Part shown: positions 9,031-17,547 of the stretch, piece by piece | How positions within the stretch are numbered: the first letter of the stretch is position 1 | Layout of the letters: each line of letters begins with the position of its first letter | Origin: Robiginitomaculum sp. | GTDB taxonomy: Bacteria > Pseudomonadota > Alphaproteobacteria > Caulobacterales > Maricaulaceae | Assembly (NCBI GenBank): GCA_030949705.1 | Contig: JAUZSF010000003.1 | Span: 124,001-188,000, forward strand | Direction: 5' to 3' | DNA length: 64,000 nucleotides | Made by a program: the position numbers and the translations under genes | The notes under the pieces: model-generated | Seen by the model: only the letters and a program-made list of their open reading frames with translations | Told to the model about the DNA's origin: nothing | Databases searched by the model: none

Positions 9031-9817
9031 GTAACATCTCCCATCGTTTGGGGCGAACAATCATGGCGCGGACCATGTCTATATTCTTGCTGGCCTGCTC
9101 CATGGGCAGATCTTCGCTGGCCATGGCATTGGCCGCTTCAAATCGTCCTTGCAGCGCCAGTACCAGGGCCAGATTCTGGCGTGCCTGTACCGGGGCATTT
9201 GGTTGGGCGATGGCTTGTCTTAAATACCGCTCGGCCATGGTCAGATCGCCATCGCTGGCATAATTCAGACCCAGATTGGACAGGATGCCGGGGTTGTTCG
9301 GTTGCAAGGCCAGCGCCCGGTTAAAAGCGGCGCGAGCCTGTACCGGTTTGCTTAATTGGTCATAAGCCACGCCCATGGCCAGATGGGCGTGCCAGTTGGC
9401 GGGTTCGATCAATATGGCGGATCGCAAAAAATCGAGTGCATTGGCCGCCTGTGCATTTTCAACAAAGGCCTGGCCGGCGACCAGCAATAAATCCGGATCC
9501 TTGGGATACAACGTCAGGGCCTGGCTGGCCACTTCGGCGGCCCGTTCCGGATTGCCCAGCGTGCGCACAATCCGGGCCAGCGCCAACGCGGCCTCTTTAT
9601 CGGCGGGGTTCTTGTCATATTCCTTGGCCCAGAAGGCGGCCTGGGTCAGCACATCCTGACGGGCAATGGTTTCGCGGGCTTCGCGGGTTTGGGGGGCAAT
9701 GTCCCGCACCAGCGTGGATTTTAGCGCCTCTTCCTGTGGGGAAGGCGCTGTGGTGCACCCACTTAGCCCCAGCCCAAAGCCCAACACAGCATAACGAAAA
9801 AGAGGGGCTATACGCAT
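9020..9817 (-). CDS. Tetratricopeptide-repeat lipoprotein (TadD-like)
   Basis: The signal peptide ends in the lipobox 'GLGLSGCTT', so this is a lipoprotein. From about residue 65 to 230 it holds around five TPR units, for example 'DFLRSAILIEPANWHAHLAMGVAYDQL' and the next unit 'RAAFNRALALQPNNPGILSNLGLNYASDGD'. Such proteins are scaffolds for envelope complexes; TadD of Tad pili has this architecture, but no tad genes are here, so the name is only structural. The gene is divergent from the aminopeptidase gene and translationally overlaps DUF423 downstream. Confidence 0.82.
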   Translation of the reverse strand: MRIAPLFRYAVLGFGLGLSGCTTAPSPQEEALKSTLVRDIAPQTREARETIARQDVLTQAAFWAKEYDKNPADKEAALALARIVRTLGNPERAAEVASQALTLYPKDPDLLLVAGQAFVENAQAANALDFLRSAILIEPANWHAHLAMGVAYDQLSKPVQARAAFNRALALQPNNPGILSNLGLNYASDGDLTMAERYLRQAIAQPNAPVQARQNLALVLALQGRFEAANAMASEDLPMEQASKNIDMVRAMIVRPKRWEMLRDE

Positions 9818-9917
9818 GGGGAAGGCTCGCCTAAATTATGGTTAACAAGACGCAAATGTGCGCGCAGATCGTCAACAACCGGTTAATTCCGGATCATTTG
9901 AAAATGGATTTTTTTTG

Positions 9918-11290
9918 ATGCCAGAAGCCTTGCTCGACCATGCCGATAAAGCCCAGCGCCCGCTTTATATGATCGCCGCCGATGATTTGGAAGCATGGCA
10001 GGAAAAGGCACCGGCTGGCGCGGCAGCGCTGATCAAGGCGGCGTCTTTCAAGGCCAAACGCGGTGAGGTTCTGTTGGTGCCGCAAGACGGTAAACCGCCA
10101 CTGGCCTTGCTGGGTACAGGCAAAAAGGCCAATGCCTTTGCCCTGGGGGATGCGGCCATGGTTTTGCCCGAAGGTGATTACCAATTGGCCGAAGCGCCAG
10201 CCCGGGTTAATCCACAGGATCTGGCGCTGGCCTGGCTGATGGGGGCCTATGCCTTTACGCGCTATACCCCGCCCAAATGCAAGGCGGCCAGAATTTATAT
10301 TGCTGACATTGATACCAATGCAGCCTGCGAAACGGCCAAGGCGGTGTATCTGGCGCGCGATCTGGTCAACACGCCGGCGGGTGATCTGAATACCGATGCG
10401 CTGGAAGCGGCGGTGCGGGCGCTGGGCAAAGAGTTTGGCGCCCAGGTCAGTGCCGTGGTGGGTGATGATCTGTTGGCTGAAAATTATCCCATGGTGCATG
10501 CGGTGGGGCGGGCCTCGGCTCATGCACCGCGTCTGGTGGAACTTATATGGGGCCAGCCTGATCACCCGCGCATCGGCCTGGTGGGCAAGGGGGTGGTGTT
10601 TGATACCGGCGGGCTGGATATCAAGGCGGCGCAATATATGCGCCTGATGAAAAAGGATATGGGCGGCGCGGCGAATGCCATGGCGCTGGCCCATATGATT
10701 ATGGCGGCCAAATTGCCAGTGCGGCTGCATATGGTGCTGCCCATTGTGGATAATGCCATATCGGGGGATGCCTATCGACCCAGCGATATTCTGCAAAGCC
10801 GTAAAGGCCTTAGCGTAGAGATCGACAATACCGATGCCGAAGGGCGTCTGGTGCTGGCCGATGCGTTAACGCGGGCGAGCGAGGAAAAGCCGGAATTGCT
10901 GATCGATTTTGCCACCCTGACCGGCGCGGCGCGGGTGGCGCTGGGGCCGGAAGTGGCTCCCTATTATACCGACGATGAAAGTCTGTCTTCTGATCTGGAA
11001 GTGGCCGCAAAACGCACCGGCGATCCGGTTTGGCGTATGCCGCTCTGGGATGGGTATGACAGCCAGCTCGATAGTCCCATTGCCGATATTTGCCATACGG
11101 CGTCCAGCCCCATGGGTGGCTCGATCACCGCAGCGCTGTTTTTCGCCGATTTGTGGGCGATGTGCCCTGGATGCATTTTGATATTTTTGCCTGGGTACCC
11201 AAGGCCCGGCCATCGCACCCGGCGGGCGGCGATGCGCAGGGGCCGCGCGCTGTATTTGCCATGTTGCAGGCTCGTTATGACAAAGCCTGA
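9918..11290 (+). CDS. Leucyl aminopeptidase, M17 family (one frameshift)
   Basis: This cytoplasmic two-metal aminopeptidase removes N-terminal residues from peptides. Metal and catalytic motifs are intact: 'VFDTGGLDIKAAQYM', 'KKDMGGAA' and the signature 'NTDAEGRLVLADAL'. The reading frame breaks at 11150-11152, where three T residues stand where four are needed ('GAT TTT GTG'). Downstream the true C terminus 'WMHFDIFAWVPKARPSHP...' continues in another frame to a stop at 11290. The ORF track therefore fuses it wrongly to the NlpC/P60 gene. I start at 'MPEALLDHADKA'. A homopolymer error is the simplest explanation of the break. It overlaps the next gene by 14 bases. Confidence 0.87.
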
Positions 11291-12135
11291 GTTTGATCCA
11301 CGCCTGACCCCGGTTCGGGAGGATCTGGCCGCCGCGCATCTTCGGGGCGTTATTGAGGCCCCGTGTTATGTAAGGGCACAAACCAAAGCAATTGGTATTC
11401 CTGTGGCTCAGCTCTATGGAGTGCCGGGAAATGGGGCCATGCTGCAAACCGAATTATTACTGGGCGAACGGTTCGAGGTTTATGAGGAAAAAGACGGATG
11501 GGCCTGGGGGCAGGCCAGCCGCGATGGCTATGTGGGCTTTGTCGAATCACTGGCGCTCTGTGATGTTGAGGCGGATCCTGATCACCAGATTTTTGTGCCC
11601 CGCACCCCGATTTTTGTGCGCCCGGACCTCAAAGCACCGGTATGGGGTTTTGCCCATGGTAATACGGTCTTTGCCTGTACGGGCAAAGAGGACCGTTATC
11701 GGCAACTGGGTCCGGATATGGGCTGGGTATTTGAAGGGCATTGCGCGCCGCTGAATCATGTTGTGGAGGACTGGGTGCTGGCCGCCGAGGCCTACGAGCA
11801 TACTCCCTATGTGTGGGGCGGGCGGTCCAGCTTCGGGCTGGATTGTTCGGCCCTGGTGCAAAATGCCCTGCAGGCTGGCGGCGTGGCGGCCTTGCGTGAT
11901 ACGGATATGCAGGTTGATAGCCTGGGGTCTCCGGTGACGGTAAAGGAAAATTTATCGGGTCTGCGCCGGGGGGGATCTGGTGTTCTGGAAAGGTCATGTG
12001 GGCATTATGCTGGATGCTCAAACCCTGTTGCATGCCAATGCCTGGCATATGGCGGTGGCGCGCGAACCGCTGGTCGTGGCCGCCGCGCGCATAAAAAAAA
12101 CCGCCGGAGGCATCACTGCGATCCGGCGGTTCTAG
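11277..12135 (+). CDS. NlpC/P60 cysteine peptidase with SH3-like region (one frameshift)
   Basis: The predicted gamma-D-glutamyl-diamino acid endopeptidase cleaves murein peptides. The N-terminal half resembles tandem bacterial SH3 domains ('LLLGERFEVYEEKDGWAWGQ', then 'GYVGFVE'). The NlpC/P60 domain starts near 'YEHTPYVWGGRSSFGLDCSALVQ', with the catalytic Cys in 'DCSALV'. After 'LRRG' the frame is lost in a run of seven G at 11968-11974; with six G the protein continues 'DLVFWKGHVGIMLD', containing the catalytic His, and ends 'AGGITAIRRF', the typical family C terminus. No signal peptide is visible. Its last codons lie inside the terminator of the opposing cytochrome gene. Confidence 0.85.
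12093..12131 (-). terminator. Rho-independent terminator of the cytochrome c gene
   Basis: Read leftward, a perfect 9-bp stem (aaccgccgg / ccggcggtt, arms 12123-12131 and 12099-12107) with a 15-base loop is followed by eight U at 12093-12100. It lies just past the cytochrome c stop. It also sits within the final codons of the convergent NlpC/P60 gene, so the DNA has a double function. Confidence 0.85.
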
Positions 12136-12153
12136 ATTATCACATAGCTATGA

Positions 12154-12772
12154 TTATTCGTGTGCGGTCTCCGTTGTCGCTGCATCGGCGGCCTCGGTAA
12201 CGGTGGCGGCTGCATCTGCGGTGCTGGCCGGTAATGCCGGCAGTGGCATCGGCGCATCACTCAGGGTGCGCAAATAGGCCAGCAAATTGGCAGCATCTTT
12301 TGGTTTTTTTCAGGCCAGCAAAGCCCATGGCCGTGCCCGGAACTTCGGTTTTGGGACTGGAAACAAATGCATCCAGGGTTTCATAATCCCAAACCTTGCC
12401 AAACGCCTTCATGGCATCGGAATAATTAAAGCCTTCATGGGTGCCGGCGGTGCGGCCAAGCACGTTCCACAAATTAGGCCCGGTCTTGTTGGGGCCACCT
12501 TTGGTAAAGTCGTGACAGGCAGCACATTTTTTGGCCACCCGTTCGCCAGACGAGGCGCTGGCTTCGCTCAGCATCTCTGCCAGGCTTTTGACCGGAGCGG
12601 CCTCTTTTGCTTTTTCTTTGGCACCGCCCTCTTCGGCGACGGCAATCTTATAACCCGGCTCTGCCGGCTCGTGGGGATGGATCAGGGCGTGGCCCAGTTC
12701 CTTGATCCCAAAGACAACCAATGCCGTAGCCAGCACGGCTCCAAATACCTTGTTCCAGAATAGCTCGCCCAT
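12154..12772 (-). CDS. Membrane-anchored monohaem cytochrome c (one frameshift)
   Basis: An uncleaved N-terminal membrane anchor ('VFGAVLATALVVFGI') and an acidic/Ala-rich linker precede a class I cytochrome c domain. The haem site is 'KKCAACHDF' and the Met ligand lies in 'GTAMGFAGL'. The architecture is that of the CycM / cytochrome c552 type that carries electrons from the bc1 complex to oxidase. A run of seven T at 12304-12310 (needs six) breaks the frame. With one removed it continues 'KPKDAANLLAYLRTLSD', an Ala/Thr/Pro-rich tail, and stops at 12154. I start at 'MGELFWNKV'; the 346-residue ORF of the track is an artefact of upstream readthrough. It is divergent from kdsB. Confidence 0.88.
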
Positions 12773-12917
12773 CCGGCGCCCCCTCAGACTGGCGCGTGCC
12801 TTTTTTGGCACGCTGTGTTGCGATTCTTGCCTTTTTTGCACGCAAATCGTCTCTTCGCAACCACTTGTGACGCCCAATGCTTGCCTTTGTTTCATATGGA
12901 CCTGATAAAGTGCGGTT

Positions 12918-13661
12918 ATGAGTGTCCTGATCATCATTCCGGCGCGACTGGCGTCCACCCGTTTGCCCGGCAAGCCTCTGGCTAAAATTGCCGGGATTCC
13001 CATGGTGGTGTGTGTTGCCCGTGCCGCCCAGCAGGCCGGGGTGGGAATGCCGGTGATCGCGGCGGCGGATGTGGAAATTGTGCAGGCCGCCAATGAATAT
13101 GACATTACCGCCGTGCTGACCGAGCCGGACCTGCCCTCGGGCAGTGACCGGGTGCGCGCCGCTGCCAATATCCTCGACCCGGATGGCCGGGCCGACATCA
13201 TCCTGAATGTACAGGGCGATATGCCAGAATTATTACCAGAGCATGTGCGGGCGGTCATTGAGGCCCTGAGAAACGATCCACAGGCCGACATGGCCACCTG
13301 TGCCTTTCAAAGCCATAGTGATGCCGAGCGGCAGGACAAAAACGTTGTCAAAGTGGTGCTGGGCGATGCGGAACCGGGTCAGCCGGTACCGGCGTTGGAC
13401 TTCACCCGCACCCTGGCCGAGACGGCGCCCATGCCCTTTTGGCATCATATCGGCATTTACGCCTATCGCCGCGCGGCGCTGGAACGGTTTTGCACTTTGC
13501 CGCCATCGGTCAATGAAAAACGGGCAAAACTGGAACAGTTACGGGCGCTGGATGATGGCATGAAGATTGTATGTGCTCTGGTGGAAAATGATTGTCCGGG
13601 AATTGACAGCCCGGAAGATTTAGCGCGTATCCGGGCCTTGAAAGAAGGAATGTCCGCATGA
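12918..13661 (+). CDS. kdsB: 3-deoxy-manno-octulosonate cytidylyltransferase
   Basis: KdsB activates Kdo as CMP-Kdo for lipid A core synthesis. The CTP-binding N terminus 'IIIPARLASTRLPGKPL' and 'LPSGSDRVRAAA' are signatures, and 'ILNVQGDMPEL' holds the metal-binding Asp; the QGD-M replaces the more usual QGD-E/P. Its length of 247 residues is normal. The start overlaps nothing upstream and the stop overlaps the pheA start (ATGA). The cytochrome c / kdsB / pheA neighbourhood is familiar in alphaproteobacteria. Confidence 0.95.
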   Translation: MSVLIIIPARLASTRLPGKPLAKIAGIPMVVCVARAAQQAGVGMPVIAAADVEIVQAANEYDITAVLTEPDLPSGSDRVRAAANILDPDGRADIILNVQGDMPELLPEHVRAVIEALRNDPQADMATCAFQSHSDAERQDKNVVKVVLGDAEPGQPVPALDFTRTLAETAPMPFWHHIGIYAYRRAALERFCTLPPSVNEKRAKLEQLRALDDGMKIVCALVENDCPGIDSPEDLARIRALKEGMSA

Positions 13662-14518
13662 AACAGAAAATCGCCTATCAGGGAGAACCCGGCGCCTATT
13701 CCCATCAGGCCTGTGTACAGAACTATCCCGATATGGAGCCTTTTCCCTGTCATTCCTTTGAAGAGGCATTCAGTGCCGTGGCCGAAGGCTATGCGGACAA
13801 GGCCATGATCCCGGTGGAAAATACACTGGCCGGTCGGGTGGCGGATATTCACTATCTGTTGCCCGAATCGCATTTGCGCATTGAGGCGGAAAAATTTCTG
13901 CCCATCCATCATTTTTTGATGGGCACGCCGGACAGCACGCTGGACACGGTAAAGCGCGCCCACAGCCATGTGATGGCGCTGGGCCAGTGCCGCCTGACCC
14001 TGCATCGGCTGGGCATCAAGGCCGCCCATGCTCAGGATACAGCCGGTGCCGCCAAAATGATTGCGCAAAAAGGGCATGTGGAAGATGCCGCCGTGGCCTC
14101 AAAACTGGCTGCCGAGATTTATAACCTCAAGGTGCTGGCCGAAAATATCGAGGACGCCACCCATAATGCCACGCGCTTTTTAGTGATGTCCCGCGATGCC
14201 GTTGTGCCGTCCTATGAAGAAGGCACCGCCTATGTCACCAGCTTTGTCTTTCGGGTGCGCAATATCCCCGCCGCGCTTTATAAGGCCATGGGCGGTTTTG
14301 CCACCAACAGCGTCAACATGACCAAGCTGGAAAGCTATCAATTGGGTGGCTCCTTCACTGCCACGCGGTTTTATGCCGATGTGGCGGCCCATCCAGACGA
14401 GCATGCCTTGCATCTGGCGCTGGAGGAATTGGCGTTTTTCTCGACCGAGATCAAAATGCTGGGCACCTATGTGGCTGATCCGTTTCGCCTCAAAGCGGTG
14501 GTGAACACGCCATCGTGA
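13658..14518 (+). CDS. pheA: Prephenate dehydratase
   Basis: This enzyme converts prephenate to phenylpyruvate for phenylalanine synthesis. The catalytic dehydratase domain occupies roughly residues 1-185: 'IAYQGEPGAYSHQA', 'MIPVENTLAGRV', and 'EDATHNATRFLVM', which contains the conserved TRF motif. A C-terminal ACT regulatory domain follows, with 'TKLESYQLGGSFTATRFYAD', the usual phenylalanine-binding ESRP-type region in variant form. It has no chorismate mutase domain. It is translationally coupled to kdsB by a 4-base overlap. Confidence 0.95.
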   Translation: MKQKIAYQGEPGAYSHQACVQNYPDMEPFPCHSFEEAFSAVAEGYADKAMIPVENTLAGRVADIHYLLPESHLRIEAEKFLPIHHFLMGTPDSTLDTVKRAHSHVMALGQCRLTLHRLGIKAAHAQDTAGAAKMIAQKGHVEDAAVASKLAAEIYNLKVLAENIEDATHNATRFLVMSRDAVVPSYEEGTAYVTSFVFRVRNIPAALYKAMGGFATNSVNMTKLESYQLGGSFTATRFYADVAAHPDEHALHLALEELAFFSTEIKMLGTYVADPFRLKAVVNTPS

Positions 14519-14596
14519 TCATGACGCTCTGGCAGAGCATACCCGCCCTGACCATTTTTCGGCCAGACCCACCCTTCCATAGTATTGGAGAACCTC

Positions 14597-15160
14597 ATGA
14601 CGACGTTTAATATTTATGATGAAACCAATGCGCCGGAGAAGTCCCGGCCCTTTTTGGCCAAGTCCAAGGCCGCTTATGGCTCGGTGCCCAATGTGTTGGG
14701 CGAACTGGCCGAAAGTCCCGCTGCGCTGGAAGGCTATATGACGCTGTCGGAGATCTTCATCAAATCCTCGCTGGATCCAGCCGAAAAACACTTGGTGCTA
14801 CTGACCGCCTCGGTGGAAAATGAGTGCAAATATTGCGTGGCGGCTCATACCGGTCTGGCCAAAGGTGCGGGCCTTCCCGGCCATGCCATTATGGCGGTGC
14901 GCGATGATGAAGAGATCGAAGACGATGATCGCCTGGAAGCCTTGCGCGATTTTACCCGCAAGATTGTGATCGAGCGCGGCGCGGTTGGCAAAAAGGATGT
15001 CGAAGCGTTTCTTGAGGCCGGCTATACCAAAGCCAATGTGCTGGAAGTAATCTTGGGCGTGGCTCTTAAAACCATGTCCAATTACACCAACCATATTGCC
15101 GAAACGCCGGTGGATGCCTCCTTCGCCATCAATAAATGGACCCCGCCGGGGAAGGGCTGA
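14597..15160 (+). CDS. AhpD-like / carboxymuconolactone decarboxylase-family protein
   Basis: The helical 187-residue protein has the peroxidase-type CxxC motif: 'ENECKYCVAAHT' with Cys77, Cys80 and His84. It therefore resembles AhpD-like alkylhydroperoxidases more than true decarboxylases, and a redox role is expected. The repeated helical core follows ('RDFTRKIVIERGAVGKKDV', 'VLEVILGVALKTMSNYTNHI'). I choose the ATG at 14597 because 'ttggagaacctc' provides a ribosome binding site; the track start adds four residues. It sits alone between pheA and the opposite-strand nudC. Confidence 0.82.
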   Translation: MTTFNIYDETNAPEKSRPFLAKSKAAYGSVPNVLGELAESPAALEGYMTLSEIFIKSSLDPAEKHLVLLTASVENECKYCVAAHTGLAKGAGLPGHAIMAVRDDEEIEDDDRLEALRDFTRKIVIERGAVGKKDVEAFLEAGYTKANVLEVILGVALKTMSNYTNHIAETPVDASFAINKWTPPGKG

Positions 15161-15184
15161 CCAAAACGGAAGGGGCCGATATGT

Positions 15185-16114
15185 TCAGGCCTCTTCGCTC
15201 GCCCATTCGCTGAGCAAATGCCAGGCGGCGGAGAAGTTCATCGGGGCGTGATAGCGCTCATGGGTGCCTGCCAGCATGGCGCGCACATCGGGGCGGGAAA
15301 ACCAGCGGGCATCTTCCAGTTCGTCATCCAGGGTGATCTCTTCGCTTAGCGCGTCGGCGATCAGGCCGATCATCAAGGATGAGGGGAACGGCCAGGGCTG
15401 GCTCAGCACATAACGCACCGCGCCAATGGTGATGCCGGCCTCTTCGCCCACTTCACGGGTGCAGGCTTCCTCCAGGCTTTCGCCCTGCTCCACAAAGCCG
15501 GCGAGCGCCGAATAGGTATTATCCGGCCAGCCGGCCTGGCGCCCCATAAGGCATTGATCGCCCCGCACGGCCAGCATGATCACCACCGGATCGGTACGGG
15601 GGAAATGCTCAGTCCCACAATCTGGGCATTCGCGTTTAATACCGCCTTCGGCTGCCGCCGTTAAGGTGCCGCAATTGGCGCAAAACCGGTGCCGGTTATG
15701 CCAGCCGAGCAGCGCCGAAGCGCGGCCCACTATGGCCAGATCTGCGGTGCTAAGCAGCGGGGCGGCGGTGCGCAAATCCATCCATTCGCCAAGGCCGCCA
15801 AGGGGGAAATCCGCATCCGCATCTACCGTCTCATCGAGCGCGATGGCAAACCAGGGTTGTTTGGTTTTTCCCTGGGTGCCAAGCAGTATAGGTCCCGGAT
15901 CGGCAATGCTGAGCGTGTCCAGTGCCATGCCTTGCAGCAAAGCCGGTGTGCCATCGCTCAACATAAAGACCTGGCCGCGCCACAAGGGCAAAAACAATGC
16001 CCGGTCGCTGTCTTGCAATGCAGTTATGGCCGCCGCATCACGGCGCAGGTTTTCACACCGGTCCAGCGGCGATCCGGCAAAGGGTAAAACCTTGTGTGGG
16101 GGTGTGGTGCTCAT
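15185..16114 (-). CDS. nudC: NAD(+) diphosphatase / NADH pyrophosphatase
   Basis: NudC hydrolyses NAD(H) to NMN(H) and AMP and can remove NAD caps from RNA. The zinc ribbon is visible as 'FCANCG' and 'CPDCG' (about residues 144-167). The Nudix box is complete: 'GFVEQGESLEEACTREVGEE', followed by the NudC-specific 'SQPWPFPSSLM'. Length is 309 residues, normal for Gram-negative NudC. The gene is convergent with the AhpD-like gene and has no partner on its own strand. Confidence 0.95.
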   Translation of the reverse strand: MSTTPPHKVLPFAGSPLDRCENLRRDAAAITALQDSDRALFLPLWRGQVFMLSDGTPALLQGMALDTLSIADPGPILLGTQGKTKQPWFAIALDETVDADADFPLGGLGEWMDLRTAAPLLSTADLAIVGRASALLGWHNRHRFCANCGTLTAAAEGGIKRECPDCGTEHFPRTDPVVIMLAVRGDQCLMGRQAGWPDNTYSALAGFVEQGESLEEACTREVGEEAGITIGAVRYVLSQPWPFPSSLMIGLIADALSEEITLDDELEDARWFSRPDVRAMLAGTHERYHAPMNFSAAWHLLSEWASEEA

Positions 16115-16237
16115 GTTTTTATTTTACGCCGCTTCTTCAATGGCCGCCAGTCGGCAGGCTGTAATGTGGTCTATCATTGATGTGGCTTCACCCTTTGTGC
16201 TTCAAGGGTCAGTGAAAAATGGGAAACTTCCCCTTAA

Positions 16238-16260
16238 TTCTGAGCTTGTCGAAGGGCGAG
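16238..16260. repeat. Possible dispersed 'gagcttgtcgaag' repeat fragment
   Basis: The intergenic string 'ctgagcttgtcgaagggcg' resembles the short interspersed element ('cttcgacaagctcag') often seen between genes of many Proteobacteria. Only one copy is visible in this window, so the call rests on recall of the motif. It lies in the gap between nudC and the M14 gene. Confidence 0.4.
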
Positions 16261-16270
16261 GGAAGGTCCC

Positions 16271-17401
16271 CTAAATATCATCAATCCGCGCCCACAAGGC
16301 ATCCAGGCAGGCCCGGCCCAAGGCGGCGGCGCGCTCGGGTGACCAGCCATATTCATCATCGGGGGTATCCACCGTGTCTTTGAATGGCATTTCCAGGGTC
16401 ATGGAAAGACAGGTAAATTCCTGGGCAATCCAGTTGGTGGCCATGGTCATATTGGCAGTGCCGGGGGCGCTGGGCGGATAGCCATGTTCGGTCTGAAAAT
16501 CCGGGCTGGCCAGTTTTAAAGCCTCCAGATAATCGGCTAATTGTCTGGCCCGTGCATTGGACCAATTGGGCGTGCCCTCGGCCCCGGCAATAAAGTTATA
16601 GGGCAGGGCCTCATCGCCATGCATGTCCATGGCAAAGTCCACGCCGGTCTCGCGCATTTTCTCGCGCACCAGATAGACCTCGGGCGAGCGCTCCATGGTG
16701 GGGTTTTCCCATTCCCGGTTAAGGTTCGCGCCGCACGCATTGGTGCGCAAATGCCCGCGTCTGGATCCATCGGGGTTCATATTGGGTACGATATAAAATT
16801 CGGTGCGTTTCAACAGCTCGCGCGACACCGGGTCGGCCTCGTCCAGCAAACGCCAGATTAGGCCTTCGGCGCACCATTCGGCCATGCTTTCGCCGGGATG
16901 CTGTCGCGCCGTGATCCAGCATTTTTTCTTGGGGCCATCGCTGCCATCGCTAATGCGCAACAGGTCGATATCCTGTCCGTCCAGGGTTTTACCCAAAACG
17001 CTTAGGCTTGCCCGGTCCGATAATTGCGCCTGTGCAATCAGATCGCCATGGCGTTCCATGGAATAGGGGGCAAAATAGGCAATCCAGATGGCATCGGCCT
17101 CGGGCACCAGATGGATATCCAGCACGCCATCCTGATAATCCGTATCCAGTCGGAACCAGCTTTCCCGGTCCGTGGAGGCAACCGCTCTATAGCCCGGCCA
17201 GCCTTTGGTATAGGCAGCACCACCAGCATTCATCAGGCGCAAACGGCATGATACACCCTTGGCCCCGGTCAGGCGAAAATAGAACCATTGATAAAAATCA
17301 GAGCCATTATCGGTTCGGATATCAAGGCGAATATCCTGTGGATCACTGGCGTCCAGTACGTCGATATTCCCGGCATCGAAAGAGGATGAAATCTGGATCA
17401 T
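16271..17401 (-). CDS. M14-family zinc carboxypeptidase
   Basis: This is a cytosolic carboxypeptidase-like protein of about 376 residues without a signal peptide. An N-terminal beta domain (to about residue 125, 'YQWFYFRLTGAKG') precedes the peptidase. The zinc ligands are in 'ARQHPGESMAEW' (His and Glu) and 'AMDMHGDEALPY' (His); 'MNPDGSRRGHLRTNACGANLNR' is the substrate-carboxylate region; the catalytic Glu is in 'LEMPFKD'. I take the ATG preceded by 'ttggag' and 4 residues inside the TTG start of the track. The family includes enzymes removing C-terminal Glu or Lys, and the substrate is unknown. It is divergent from the M28 gene. Confidence 0.87.
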   Translation of the reverse strand: MIQISSSFDAGNIDVLDASDPQDIRLDIRTDNGSDFYQWFYFRLTGAKGVSCRLRLMNAGGAAYTKGWPGYRAVASTDRESWFRLDTDYQDGVLDIHLVPEADAIWIAYFAPYSMERHGDLIAQAQLSDRASLSVLGKTLDGQDIDLLRISDGSDGPKKKCWITARQHPGESMAEWCAEGLIWRLLDEADPVSRELLKRTEFYIVPNMNPDGSRRGHLRTNACGANLNREWENPTMERSPEVYLVREKMRETGVDFAMDMHGDEALPYNFIAGAEGTPNWSNARARQLADYLEALKLASPDFQTEHGYPPSAPGTANMTMATNWIAQEFTCLSMTLEMPFKDTVDTPDDEYGWSPERAAALGRACLDALWARIDDI

Positions 17402-17547
17402 TTTTGGCTCCAATGGTGATGGCTGTTTTTTGTTTGCTTATAGGGGGTGCCCAATCCCATGGCTATGACTTGGTGTAGTAAGATTAATTTGCTGTGGGTC
17501 CCTCGCCCCTCTAAGCTGTAGCAAAACAAAAAACCGGGAGCTTCATC

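Noticed and set aside
12257-13297. 346-residue minus-strand ORF
   Set aside because: Only its second part is the cytochrome c gene. The first 170 residues are antisense to kdsB, and the last residues are out of frame because of the T run at 12304.
15576-16274. 232-residue plus-strand ORF over nudC and the gap
   Set aside because: Antisense to NudC; the Ser/Ala/Pro-rich product has no domain.
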